From Planctomycetota bacterium (lineage in GTDB: Bacteria; Planctomycetota; UBA1135; JAKEFM01), in the NCBI GenBank assembly GCA_022616055.1, contig JAKEFM010000077.1, positions 1 through 48,509 on the forward strand: a stretch of 48,509 nucleotides of DNA, written 5' to 3'. The number at the start of each line of letters is the position of its first letter. Within the stretch, counting starts at the first letter, position 1. The notes beneath the pieces were generated by a model, which was not told the DNA's origin, did no database searches, and saw only the letters and a program-made list of their open reading frames with translations. This document shows, one piece after another, positions 40,370 to 48,509 of this stretch. The translations under genes were made by a program, and so were the position numbers.

Positions 40370-41454
40370 CCCTGCGCGCGCAGGCGCGCGACCGTGTCGG
40401 CCCAGTCGAGCTCGTAGGTGCTCGCGTTCCCGGTCCCGTAGTCGTGCACGAACACCTGGATCGGGCCGAGGGACAGGACGTTCTCGTCCGGCTCGTGCCA
40501 GGCGGCGATCCGCCGGCGGGCGGGGTCCCAGAAGAGGAGCGACCCGGGGCTCGCGGAGCCGAACCGCGCCGCGGGGAGGGAGGCGAGCACCTTGGAGTCG
40601 GGATCGACGACGTGCAGCGTCTCCCCATGGCGCGCCAGGAACTGGAGGTTCCCCTCGAGGCTCTCGGCGTCCTCGATCCCCGTGGGCCCCGGTCCCAGCG
40701 ACAGGGCGACTTCGCGGGTGGCGTCTTCCGCGATGTCGTAGACCACCGCCTTGCAATGGTTGAACCCCTGGGGCTCGCCGGCGTTGAAGGGGACCTTGAT
40801 CCAGTAGCGCAGGTCGTCGGTCAGGATCCGGGCGTGATCCTCGACGCGCCGGAAGCGGCCCTGGAAGTCGGAGAAGCCCGCCCCGGATCCGAACTCCCGG
40901 ACCGCGCTCAAGTCCGGCCCCGCGAGGATGCTGAACTTTCCCCTGTTCTTCGCCAGGAGGTGTCGTCCCGAGCGCGTCGGCACGACCTCGCAGTTCGGGC
41001 CCATGCAGGGGTCGATGCGGAACTCGGCGAACGCCGGCGAGCGAGGCGCGCTCGCGCGCCGGAGGCTCAACCGGCCGTGGGCGCCGTCCTCGAAAAGGAG
41101 CGTGTCGGGGCTCGAGCAGGCTCGCGCCAGGACCTCCGGCAGGCTCGCTCCCCTGGCGTCCCGCGCCGTGGCGTGCTCGCGGCCGAGGAGGGTGATCCCC
41201 TGGGGCTTCAGGCGGCCCTCCGGAGGCGTCGGCGGAAGGGCCCACCGGACCAGTCCGACCCAGCCCGTGACCTCGTCGTGGCGGCCCGAGCCGTGCTCGA
41301 GGGGGGAACGGGAGGCCTTCACGTGCTCGACCTGCGCGACCGCCGTGATCGTGGCGCCGTCGCAGAACAGGTCCACGACGGTTTCCCACGTGTGCTCGCT
41401 CTTCTGCCTGCAGGCGAGGAGCGGGGCAAACAGGGACAGGAGAAGCGCTTTCAC
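40366..41454 (-). CDS. Predicted lipoprotein of unknown function, third gene of sigma/kinase operon
   Basis: 362 residues from GTG 41454; I do not recognise the family. The N-terminus (KALLLSLFAPLLAC) is a lipoprotein signal with lipobox LLAC near residue 15. The mature protein has a Cys pair in DPCMGPNCEVVPT, strands such as RHLLAKNRGKFSILAGPD and GNLQFLARHGETLHVVDPD, and no transmembrane helix. The alternation of short strands suggests an incomplete beta-propeller or similar sheet, but no repeat is clear. It starts 41 nt after the WD40 kinase gene on the same strand, so it is probably an effector or sensor partner of that system. Ala/Gly-rich composition and codon use match its neighbours. 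Confidence 0.6.
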   Translation of the reverse strand: MKALLLSLFAPLLACRQKSEHTWETVVDLFCDGATITAVAQVEHVKASRSPLEHGSGRHDEVTGWVGLVRWALPPTPPEGRLKPQGITLLGREHATARDARGASLPEVLARACSSPDTLLFEDGAHGRLSLRRASAPRSPAFAEFRIDPCMGPNCEVVPTRSGRHLLAKNRGKFSILAGPDLSAVREFGSGAGFSDFQGRFRRVEDHARILTDDLRYWIKVPFNAGEPQGFNHCKAVVYDIAEDATREVALSLGPGPTGIEDAESLEGNLQFLARHGETLHVVDPDSKVLASLPAARFGSASPGSLLFWDPARRRIAAWHEPDENVLSLGPIQVFVHDYGTGNASTYELDWADTVARLRAQG

Positions 41455-41495
41455 GCGCCCCCGATCGTCCGCGATCGTCCGTGGACTTGAACGCG

Positions 41496-44400
41496 TCACT
41501 TCGGCGCCCGCGGCCGGGAGGTTGCCAGGAGCAGGGCCTGGATCGCGGCCTCGCGACGATTCGGGTCGAGGGAGGAGTCGTTCCGGAGGCGCTCGGCAGC
41601 CTTCGTGGGATCCCCGAGCTCGGCGAGCCGCGCCGCAGCATCCGTTCGCGCCTCCTCCCGAAGCGTCCGCGAGACCGCTCCCTCCTGCCATCGGGTCGAG
41701 CGGCGGACGGTGTCCCATACCCGCACGGTGGAGTCCCCCGAGGCGCTCGCGAGCCTCGTCCCGTCGGGGGAGAAGGCGAGGGAGAAGACGTAGTCGAGGT
41801 GCCCGCGCAGCACGCCGACGTCCTCCCCCGTCGCGACGTCCCAGAGCCGAATGGTCGTGTCGTTCGACCCCGAAGCGAGGCGCGTGCCGTCGGGGGAGAA
41901 GGCGACCGCGTAGACCCGATCGGTGTGGCCGGAGGACGCCCACCGCTCGCCGCCAGTCCGGGCGTCCCACAGGCGCACGGATCCCTCCACCCCGCCGGTC
42001 GCGAGGAGGACCCCGTCCGCGCTGAAGGCGAGGGCCTCGACGAATCCGGCGTGCCCCGCCCTCCGGTAGGCCTCGCGGCCGGTGTCGGCTTCCCAGACGA
42101 CGAAAGTGCCGGTCCCCTCGTTCGAGGCGACGAGGTCTCCGAGGGGGGACATCGCGACCGCGCCGTAGGGAGTCCCGGAGGCGCAGGGCCAGGACCGGAC
42201 CGGTTCCCCCGACCGGCCGTCACGGAGGTCGACTCCCGTCTCATGCCGGACGGCGAGGAGCGAGCCATCCGCGGAGAGGCCGAGATCCCGGACGAGGGTC
42301 TCGCATGCGAACTCGCGCAGGAGGACGCCCGCGTCGGCGTCCCACACCCCCACGGTCCTCTCGTGGGCGGTGGCGAAGAGGGGAGCCCGTGCCGCGGCCG
42401 AGAGGGCCCGGAGGAGGCCCGGCCCCCGCCGTTCCCAGAGGATCTCGCCGGAAGCCGCGTCGCGGATCTGCATCGACCCGTCGAAGCCCCCCGAGAGGAT
42501 CCGCCCTCCGCCCGCCGCGAAGGCGACGGCGTAGACGTAGGTCGAGTGGCCGCGGAGGACCTCGATCCCCTCGAGCTCGTCGCCGCTCCAGAGGAGGGCC
42601 TCCTTCTCCGTGTGGGCGAGGACGCGGGTTCCGTCAGGCGAGAAGGCGACGTCGAGGGGGACGCCGGCGAGACCGCTCAAGGTGGCGAGGAGCCTCCCCG
42701 TCCGGACCTCCCAGAGCCGGACGGTCGCGTCGTCCCCCGCGCTCGCGAGCCGCTGCCCCGACCTGTCGAACGACACCGCCCGTACGGCGGCGGAGTGTCC
42801 GACGAGCTTTCCGGCCGGCCGGTCGGACCGCGTGTCGTGGAGCCAGACGCGCTTGTCGCGGTAGGCGAGGGCGAGGAGGGAGCCGTCCCCGTTCAGCGCG
42901 ACGTCGAAGGCGGGAAGGCCCGTGTAGGTCCGCTCGCGGTGGACCAGCTCCCCGCTCGCCGCGTCGAAGTCGACGAAGTAGCCCTCTCCCCAGCGGCCCG
43001 CTCCATGGACGGCGGCCCCGCGATGGCCGTCGGCGCTGAAGGCGACGGAGACCACGGGGACGGCCCGGACCATCCGGAGGGGCGCCCCGGGCTCCCAGAG
43101 CCAGCACTTCGTCGCCCCCCCGAAGGCCACCCGCGACCCGTCCGTCGAGACCGCGAGGGTCCCCGGCGGCTCCTCGGGCGCTTCGACCTGCGCGAGGCGC
43201 CGGCCGGTCGGGAGGTCGAACAGGCCAATGTCGCGGGCCTCCGCGCCGAAGGCGCCGGCGAGTCTCGTGCCGCCCGGGTCGAAGGCGGCCGGGCCGGTGA
43301 GGGGGTGCTCGAGGCGAAGGACGCTCCGGCGCCGGCCCAGGTCCGGCTCCCACCGGTCGATCTCGCCCGCGGCGTCCGCGAGGAGGATCTCCTCTCCGGA
43401 GGGGGCGAAGCGCGTGGCGCGGAGGGGCGCGACGCTCTCGATTCGCGCGAGGGAGGTGTCGATGCGGGTGTCGAGGTGGCGCCACTCCCAGTGGCGGTCG
43501 GAAGGTTCGATCGAGCCGAGGAGCTGACGGCACGCGAGGAAGTCTCCCAGCTCCGCCGCCAGGGCCGCGGCCGCCAAGCGGGCTCGCCGCGCCTGGCGGA
43601 CGGCCTGGCCCGACCGCTCCTGTGCGAAGTCTCGGGCGTCGGTCGCGATCGACGCGAGCCGCAGCGCGACGGCCGCCCCCGCCGCCAGGGCGAGGGCCGA
43701 GAGCGCGACGCCGCCCGTCAGCCCCTTGTTGCGCCTCGCGAACTTCCGGAGCTGGTAGAGCCCGCTCGAGGGACGGGCGAGGATCGGCTCGTCCTGGAGG
43801 TAGCGCCGCAGGTCGCCGGCGAGCTCCCGGGCGGAGCCGTAGCGCCGCTCCCGGTCCTTCTCGAGGGCCTTGGCGACGATGGTTTCGACGTCGCCGCGCA
43901 GCCTCGGATCGACGGCGCCGAGCCGCGCCGGCTCCCGCTCCAGGATCTGGCGGGCGACCTCGGCGATCGCTTTCCCCTCGAAGTCGAAGGGAGGGCGCCC
44001 TGCGAGCACCTCGTAGAGGACGACGCCGAGCCCGTAGACGTCGGAGCGCGTGTCGAGGTCCTCCGGGCTGGCGCCGACCTGCTCGGGGCTCATGTAGGCG
44101 AGCGTCCCCACCAGCTGCCCGGCGAGGGTGGGCATCGCCGTCGCCCCGGACTCCGGTTCCGACGCGCGGGCGACGCCGAAGTCGAGTACCTTCGGCCGGC
44201 CGACCGGCCGGACCCCGGCGGGGGAGGCTCCCCGCTCCGCGCCCTCCCTCCTCGTCTCCTCCGCCACGACGACGTTCTCGGGCTTGAGGTCCCGGTGGAT
44301 CACCCCCTTCTCGTGTGCGTGCTGGACCGCCTCGCAGATCCTCGCCACGAGCTCGAGCCGGTTGCGCAGGTCGAGGCCCGCCGCGTGCTCGAGGAGGGGC

Positions 44401-44948
44401 CGCCCCTCGACGTACTCCATGGCGAGGAACGGCAGGCGCTCGACGGTCCCCCGTCCCGTCTCGACCTCGGCGATCCCGGCCTCGTGGATCTGCGCGATGC
44501 CGGGGTGGTTGAGGCGCCCCAGGAGTTGGGCCTCGCGGACGAATCGGCGGCGGAGGGAGGGAGAGTCCCCCCCCCAGCGGATGACCTTGAGGGCCACCCT
44601 CCGGCGGGGGCTCTCCTGCTCCGCCTCGTAGACGTCGCCCATCCCTCCCCGTCCGATCCGGCGGACGATCCGGTAGCGGCCGATCCTGGCCGGGAGCGGT
44701 CCCGCCTCCCCGGTCGAGCCCGGGTCCGAAGCGGGCTCCGGCGATTCGAGGCCGAGCGCCTCCCGCAAGGGAGGCGGTCCGGGAACGGGGATCGGGGCGT
44801 CGGCGCGCTCGAGGAGGCTCTCGACCTCCCGCCGCAGGTCCGCGTCGTCCGCGCAGGCGTGTTCGAGGAACGCGCCCCGCGCGTCCCTATCGAGGTCGAC
44901 CGCCTGGACAAAGAGGCGCTTCACCTCCCCGTACCGCTCGGGGTTCAA
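41496..44948 (-). CDS. Membrane Ser/Thr protein kinase with WD40 propeller
   Basis: Signalling kinase of 1150 residues. The start is TTG 44948, which overlaps the sigma-factor stop as TTGA and yields the family N-terminus (ERYGEVKRLFVQAVDLD and LRREVESLLERAD). The kinase domain is about 90-390: Gly loop IGRGGMGDVYEAE, ATP Lys121 (VALKVI), catalytic HRDLKPENV with Asp220, DFGVA at 256-260, and GTLAYMSPEQ. One membrane helix lies at about 410-428 (LTGGVALSALALAAG), so the kinase is cytoplasmic and the C-terminal part periplasmic. From about 480 to 1090 there are at least a dozen WD40-like repeats (for example SPDGTRLASGSNDTTIRLWD). This is the standard planctomycete PknB-WD40 layout, linked to the adjacent ECF sigma factor. 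Confidence 0.93.
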   Translation of the reverse strand: MNPERYGEVKRLFVQAVDLDRDARGAFLEHACADDADLRREVESLLERADAPIPVPGPPPLREALGLESPEPASDPGSTGEAGPLPARIGRYRIVRRIGRGGMGDVYEAEQESPRRRVALKVIRWGGDSPSLRRRFVREAQLLGRLNHPGIAQIHEAGIAEVETGRGTVERLPFLAMEYVEGRPLLEHAAGLDLRNRLELVARICEAVQHAHEKGVIHRDLKPENVVVAEETRREGAERGASPAGVRPVGRPKVLDFGVARASEPESGATAMPTLAGQLVGTLAYMSPEQVGASPEDLDTRSDVYGLGVVLYEVLAGRPPFDFEGKAIAEVARQILEREPARLGAVDPRLRGDVETIVAKALEKDRERRYGSARELAGDLRRYLQDEPILARPSSGLYQLRKFARRNKGLTGGVALSALALAAGAAVALRLASIATDARDFAQERSGQAVRQARRARLAAAALAAELGDFLACRQLLGSIEPSDRHWEWRHLDTRIDTSLARIESVAPLRATRFAPSGEEILLADAAGEIDRWEPDLGRRRSVLRLEHPLTGPAAFDPGGTRLAGAFGAEARDIGLFDLPTGRRLAQVEAPEEPPGTLAVSTDGSRVAFGGATKCWLWEPGAPLRMVRAVPVVSVAFSADGHRGAAVHGAGRWGEGYFVDFDAASGELVHRERTYTGLPAFDVALNGDGSLLALAYRDKRVWLHDTRSDRPAGKLVGHSAAVRAVSFDRSGQRLASAGDDATVRLWEVRTGRLLATLSGLAGVPLDVAFSPDGTRVLAHTEKEALLWSGDELEGIEVLRGHSTYVYAVAFAAGGGRILSGGFDGSMQIRDAASGEILWERRGPGLLRALSAAARAPLFATAHERTVGVWDADAGVLLREFACETLVRDLGLSADGSLLAVRHETGVDLRDGRSGEPVRSWPCASGTPYGAVAMSPLGDLVASNEGTGTFVVWEADTGREAYRRAGHAGFVEALAFSADGVLLATGGVEGSVRLWDARTGGERWASSGHTDRVYAVAFSPDGTRLASGSNDTTIRLWDVATGEDVGVLRGHLDYVFSLAFSPDGTRLASASGDSTVRVWDTVRRSTRWQEGAVSRTLREEARTDAAARLAELGDPTKAAERLRNDSSLDPNRREAAIQALLLATSRPRAPK

Positions 44949-45523
44949 GGGGCGGACCCCCTCTCGAGTTCCCGCGCGAGCCAGGCGCGAGCGACCCGCC
45001 ATTCCGCCTCGACCGTGCTCTTCGACAGGTCCATCGCGGCGGCCACCTCCTCCACGGTGAGCCCCCCGAAGAAGCGCATCTCGACGATCCTCTCCTGCCG
45101 CGGGTCGAGGGCGGCGAGGCGCCCGAGCGCGGCCTCGAGATCGAGGAGGTCGGGGTCGGGGGGACCGGCCGGGGCGATCGACTCGTCGAGCGTCACGCGG
45201 ACCCACCTTCCCCCCCGCTTGGAGCGCCCGCGCCGGCGCGCGTGATCGACGAGGACCTGGCGCATCGCCCGCGCCGCCGTCGCGAGGAGGTGGGCGCGGT
45301 CCTTCCAGGGGAGGCTCCCCGCCTCGAACAGTCGGACGAACGCCTCGTGGACGAGGGCGGTCGGCTGCAGGGTGTGGCCTCGCGGCTGGGGCCGGAAGTA
45401 GGACCGGGCCAGACCTCGCAATTGCTCGTAGACCTCCGCGTAGAGGCGCTCGGCGGCCGAGGCGTCCCTGGACGACGCGAGGGCCACGAGCCGGGTCACT
45501 CGGGTCGGGTTCGGCTCGTCCAT
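44945..45523 (-). CDS. ECF sigma factor, planctomycete HTH type
   Basis: Alternative sigma factor of 192 residues, in the ECF group whose hallmark is QPTALVHEAFVRL (residues 53-65). Region 2 is about 10-95, with YEQLRGLARSYFRPQPRGH and the DNA-contacting AHLLATAARAMRQVLVDHAR. Region 4 is about 125-185: LAALDPRQERIVEMRFFGGL and the helix-turn-helix TVEEVAAAMDLSKSTVEAEW. ATG 45523 begins the frame. No anti-sigma gene is next to it. In this sigma group the partner is usually a Ser/Thr kinase, and the kinase gene here overlaps the stop by 4 nt, so phosphorylation control is the likely mode. Its target promoters cannot be named from this window. Confidence 0.93.
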   Translation of the reverse strand: MDEPNPTRVTRLVALASSRDASAAERLYAEVYEQLRGLARSYFRPQPRGHTLQPTALVHEAFVRLFEAGSLPWKDRAHLLATAARAMRQVLVDHARRRGRSKRGGRWVRVTLDESIAPAGPPDPDLLDLEAALGRLAALDPRQERIVEMRFFGGLTVEEVAAAMDLSKSTVEAEWRVARAWLARELERGSAP

Positions 45524-45589
45524 CGGAGGGAGCGGGCTTCGCTCCAGGCGATGGTAGCGCGGCTTTCCGCCCCGGCCCTCCTCCCCCCT

Positions 45590-45727
45590 CGATCTCCGGC
45601 AGCACCTCCCGCCAAGGTCTCCGAGCCCTTCCGTCGTTATCCCGAGTGGAAGGCTCGCGCCGACTCCACGTCGGCCGAACTCACGGTCCCCAATCCCGGC
45701 CGGGAAGCGATCCCGTGGAGTCGAAGG
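45590..45727 (+). repeat. Conserved leader, copy 1 (upstream of decayed paralogue)
   Basis: 138 bp ending at ATG 45728, matching 48166-48302 at about 83 percent by hand alignment with one indel. The most conserved core is CCCGAGTGGAAGGCTCGCGC. It covers the ribosome site (GGAG 45717-45720) and probably the promoter, and ties the two tandem genes to one ancestor. Confidence 0.7.
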
Positions 45728-48030
45728 ATGGTCCCGTAGTCGTGCCTCGGAACGTCCGTTCTCGCGGCCGCCTGGCTCCTCCTCGTTTCGCCGGCCGGCG
45801 CCTCCGGTCAGGGCGAGGAAGGGGCGCGGGCAGGCGTCTCGATCCCGGCCGGGTCGAAGCCTCCGAAGGCTGAGGCCCCCGAGGACGAGGCCGGCTCGCT
45901 TTTTTCCTCCCTCGGCGGGGGCGACTTCGTCTTCCTCGACGAGCCCGGGGACGGGGCGATCTGGGCGAGGGGACCGTCCTACAAGGCCTCCTTCTCCGCC
46001 GAGGGCCTCACCTACATCCCCTTCCTCGGCTCGGAGGCCCCGCGGAACCTCCCGATCCGGCTCACGCCCTCCTTCGTGGGAGGGGGGAGGCGAACCTGCT
46101 CGGGGGAGGCCGGCCGCTCCCGCGACGGGAGGGGAAGACCCGCGTCGTCTACGACCACGGCGCGTTCCAGGAGGTCTACGAGATCCGGCTCGATGGAGTC
46201 GAGCAGCTCTTCGTCCTCTCCGCGCGCGCGGGGGCCGGCGACCTCGTCGTCCGCCTCGAGGTCGAGAGCGAGTTCGAGTTCCTCGGGGTCGAGGAAGGAG
46301 GGCATGTCTTCGGGACGCCCGGTCTCGGGGGCGTCCGATACGGGGAGGCGCTCACCGTCGACGCCGGCGCCGTCGTGCGTCCGGCGACGGTCGCGTTCGA
46401 GGGGGGCTCCCTCGAAGTGCGCGTTCCCTCCTCGACGGCGGCGGCGGCGAGCTATCCCCTGACGATCGACCCCATCCTCTCCACCTTCAGCGTCGCCTTC
46501 GGCAACTTCGTCCAGTTCGATCCCGACGTCTCCTTCAACGCGGCGGGCGTCTACACCTACACCTGGGAGCACGCCTTCAGCCTCGTCGACCACGACGTCT
46601 GGACGCGGATCCGGACGGTGGGGGGGGCGCTCGGCGCCTACGTGGCGCAGGACGTCACGACCGCGGACTGGCGATGGCCCGCGAACGCGGACAACAACAA
46701 GCACGATCGCGTGCTCGTCGTGGCCGAGGCCCCCGGCTTCCTCGGGTACCTGCACGTCCGGGGCCGGATGTTCAGCCCGATCGCGAACGCGAACGTCTCG
46801 GGGCAGTTCGACGTCGTCCCGTACATCTTCGGGCAAGACGCCCGCGCCGCCGACGTCGGCGGGGATCCCCGCCCGGGGACGGGCGACCAGTTCTGCGTCG
46901 TGTACAGCAGCGACCTCTTCACCTCCGACGGCATCCTCCGGAGGATGGTCCACGCGACGACCCTCGCGACCAGCGCCGGGTCGACCGTCGAGGGCGGCTC
47001 GAACTACGCGCCCGCGATCTCGAAGGCGTGCGGGCTGCAGGTCCCCCGCTGGTTCGTGGCGTGGCAGGATTCCCTGATCCTCGCCACGATCGGCGCCCGC
47101 CTGATCGAAGAGGACGGATCCTTCGGCAGTCCCGTCCTCGCCGTCGCCTCGCCGCCCTTTCCCCAGAGCGCGACGAGGCCGGACGTGGCGGGCGACGGGA
47201 CGGAGGCGCTCGTCGTGTACGAGCAGGGGGGCGACATCCACGGAGCCTACCTCTCGCCCTCGGGCTCCTCCTTCGCCGTGAACGCGATCAACCTGACCGC
47301 GAACGAGCCCGGCTCGGACCCCGGCGAATGGCAGGGGAACCCCACCGTCGGCGTCGACGAGTGCCGGTTCGTCTACGCCTATGCGGAGTCGTACGACAAC
47401 AGCGCCACCGACCTCGACATCCGGCTCGCCGCCGTCCGGCCCGGGCCGAGCGCATTCGTCTGGGACCAGGGGCACGTGCTCGTCCCGAACGCCTTCTCGA
47501 CGGCGGCGGAGGACCATCCCCGGCTCGCGTCCCGGTGGACGGGGGGGGGTTCCGGCCCGGAGCACGCCCTCGCGTTCGACGACAACAACTCGCCCGGCAC
47601 CGGCTGGTACGAGATCCACGCCGCCCTCTACGTGGCCCACAGCGGCGCCCTCTCGACGGCGACCGTGCCGACCTCGTGCGGCGCGACCCCGCCGACGATC
47701 CTGGCGAGCGGGACCTCCGCGCTGAACGGCACCCTCACCCTGCAGGCGACGGGGGGCCAGGGCGGCGCGCTCCTCCTGCTGGTCGGTCCGCCCGGCGCGA
47801 CGCCGCTGTGAGGCGGGCCCGGGTCCTGCACCATCGGCACCTCGCTCTTCCCGCCGATCATCCTGGCCGGGGGGACGCTCACCGGGACCAACCCGTGCAC
47901 GATGTCCCTGGCGGGAGGGGTGATCGCCTACCAGGCCGCCGAGGTGGGTCTCACGGTGGCGGGCGGGTGCAACTTCTCGGGGATCGGGGTCGCGCTCTCG
48001 GACACGATCAACGTCACCTACGGCTACTAG
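45728..48030 (+). pseudogene. Large secreted protein gene with three disabling lesions
   Basis: Copy 1 of a tandem pair. ATG 45728 has GGAG 7 nt upstream, but codon 4 is TAG, where copy 2 (48303) has AAG. The frame then gives a signal-like segment (SVLAAAWLLLVSPAGASG) and FVFLDEPGDGAIWARGPSY up to about 46080. Next to a G6 run (46082-46087) the coding frame shifts by one: downstream, the conserved text (VVYDHGAFQEVYEIRLDG, SYPLTIDPILST, a long beta-rich region) is in the other frame. At 47809 a TGA interrupts the frame, after which GSCTIGTSLFPPIILAG through NVTYGY runs to TAG 48030. Each lesion alone would be odd; three together indicate a decayed gene, with sequencing error possible for the G-run. 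Confidence 0.72.
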
Positions 48031-48165
48031 CCGCGGGGCGACGCGCCTCCCCTCGGCCGCGGACGAGAGCGGTCCTTCCCCGGGGAGATTCCCCCCTCGA
48101 ACGGACGCCGCGCCTGGATCGAGCCGATCCGGGCGCGGCGTCCCGCGCCGGACGCCTTGCCCGCC

Positions 48166-48302
48166 CGATCTCCGGTAGCACCGCCCGCCAAGGTCCCCGG
48201 GCCCCCCCGTCGTTAACCCGAGTGGAAGGCTCGCGCGGACCCCGCCCACGCCGAGCCCACGATCCCCAACCCCGGACGGGAAGCGATCCCACGGAGACGA
48301 GA
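48166..48302 (+). repeat. Conserved leader, copy 2 (upstream of intact paralogue)
   Basis: 137 bp ending at ATG 48303, the partner of 45590-45727. Same order of blocks, including CGATCTCCGG at the left edge and GGGAAGCGATCCC before the ribosome site (GGAG 48293-48296). The gap before it (48031-48165) holds no visible gene. Confidence 0.7.
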
Positions 48303-48509
48303 GATGAACCCGAAGACGACGGGCCTCGAAACGTTCGCGCTTGGGGCCGCTTGGCTCCTCCTCGGCTCGCGGGCCGGAGGCTCGGCTCAATCCTCCCCCG
48401 GCATCTCTCCCGCGCCCCTCGGCGAAGTCGCGGCCGTGCAGCCGCTCGGAGACTTCGATCCGTCGACCTTCCTCTTCGTGGACGAGCCCGGGGACGGGGC
48501 GATCTGGGC
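48303..48509 (+). CDS. Large secreted protein, 5' part only (cut by window end)
   Basis: Copy 2 of the tandem pair, 69 codons visible. ATG 48303 has GGAG 6 nt upstream. It encodes a signal peptide (TFALGAAWLLLGSRAGGSAQ) and then FDPSTFLFVDEPGDGAIW, matching the first copy's FVFLDEPGDGAIW almost exactly at both protein and DNA level. Unlike copy 1 it has a sense codon (AAG) at position 4 and no lesion in the visible part. The rest lies beyond the window. Copy 1 suggests a protein of about 760 residues with a beta-rich body and a Cys-containing end. Role unknown; probably cell surface or secreted. Confidence 0.75.

Noticed and set aside
45728..48030. Recoding of TAG or TGA, or a programmed frameshift, to keep copy 1 functional
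   Set aside because: TAG and TGA are both normal stops of intact genes here (for example rsmG ends in TGA and the SGNH hydrolase in TAG). Three independent lesions fit decay better. No slippery heptamer with a downstream structure was evident beyond the G-run.

Overview
The window is one very G+C-rich bacterial chromosome segment with short intergenic gaps, many GTG and TTG starts, start/stop overlaps (GTGA, ATGA, TTGA) and clear Shine-Dalgarno sequences. The gene content points to the Planctomycetota or a close relative. An ECF sigma factor of the planctomycete HTH type overlaps a Ser/Thr kinase with WD40 repeats. There is a seven-bladed FG-GAP secreted protein with the Gly/Pro/Cys-rich C-terminal domain typical of that phylum, a tandem pair of large secreted proteins, a DUF2934 protein and caspase-like peptidases. 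The assignment is by family resemblance only; no rRNA or other marker is present.

Layout. 1-5.4 kb: the 3' part of a sensor histidine kinase, a secreted FN3 protein, then a two-gene module of a caspase-like peptidase and a papain-like peptidase fused to an alpha/beta-hydrolase. 5.5-15.1 kb: a housekeeping and accessory mix of APC permease, DUF427 protein, APH-fold kinase, a three-repeat secreted protein, an orphan C-terminal gene fragment, PhzF-like protein, ArsC-type arsenate reductase, a LysE/NicO-like membrane protein, a Spy/CpxP-like anchored protein and a PcnB/CCA-type nucleotidyltransferase. 15.2-22.4 kb: a Cus-type copper/silver efflux operon (Cys-rich secreted protein, CusB, CusA, CusC). 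22.6-31.4 kb: a carbon/energy group of glycogen phosphorylase, alcohol dehydrogenase, GNAT-acyl-CoA ligase (ADP-forming) and P-type ATPase, followed by gene debris and DUF2934. 31.7-36.9 kb: lipoprotein M1 peptidase and ceramidase-like hydrolase, tRNA-Trp(CCA), RsmG and an SGNH hydrolase. 36.9-45.5 kb: FG-GAP protein, serine hydrolase, and an ECF sigma/kinase/lipoprotein operon. 45.6-48.5 kb: a tandem pair of secreted proteins sharing a conserved leader. The first copy carries three disabling lesions; the second runs off the window.

How the genes work together. The Cus genes should form one envelope-spanning metal exporter. The glycogen phosphorylase, dehydrogenase, ADP-forming ligase and ion pump fit low-oxygen energy conservation: sugar phosphate from stored glucan, NADH disposal, ATP from acyl-CoA, and ion homeostasis. 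The sigma factor and kinase, linked by a 4-nt overlap, look like one signalling unit.

The most unusual items are the caspase/papain-hydrolase pair, a Cys-containing insert in CusA, the Cys-rich leader protein of the cus operon, the patchwork of fragments and a near-identical 80-bp repeat around 30.8-31.7 kb, and the decayed tandem paralogue at 45.7-48.0 kb.
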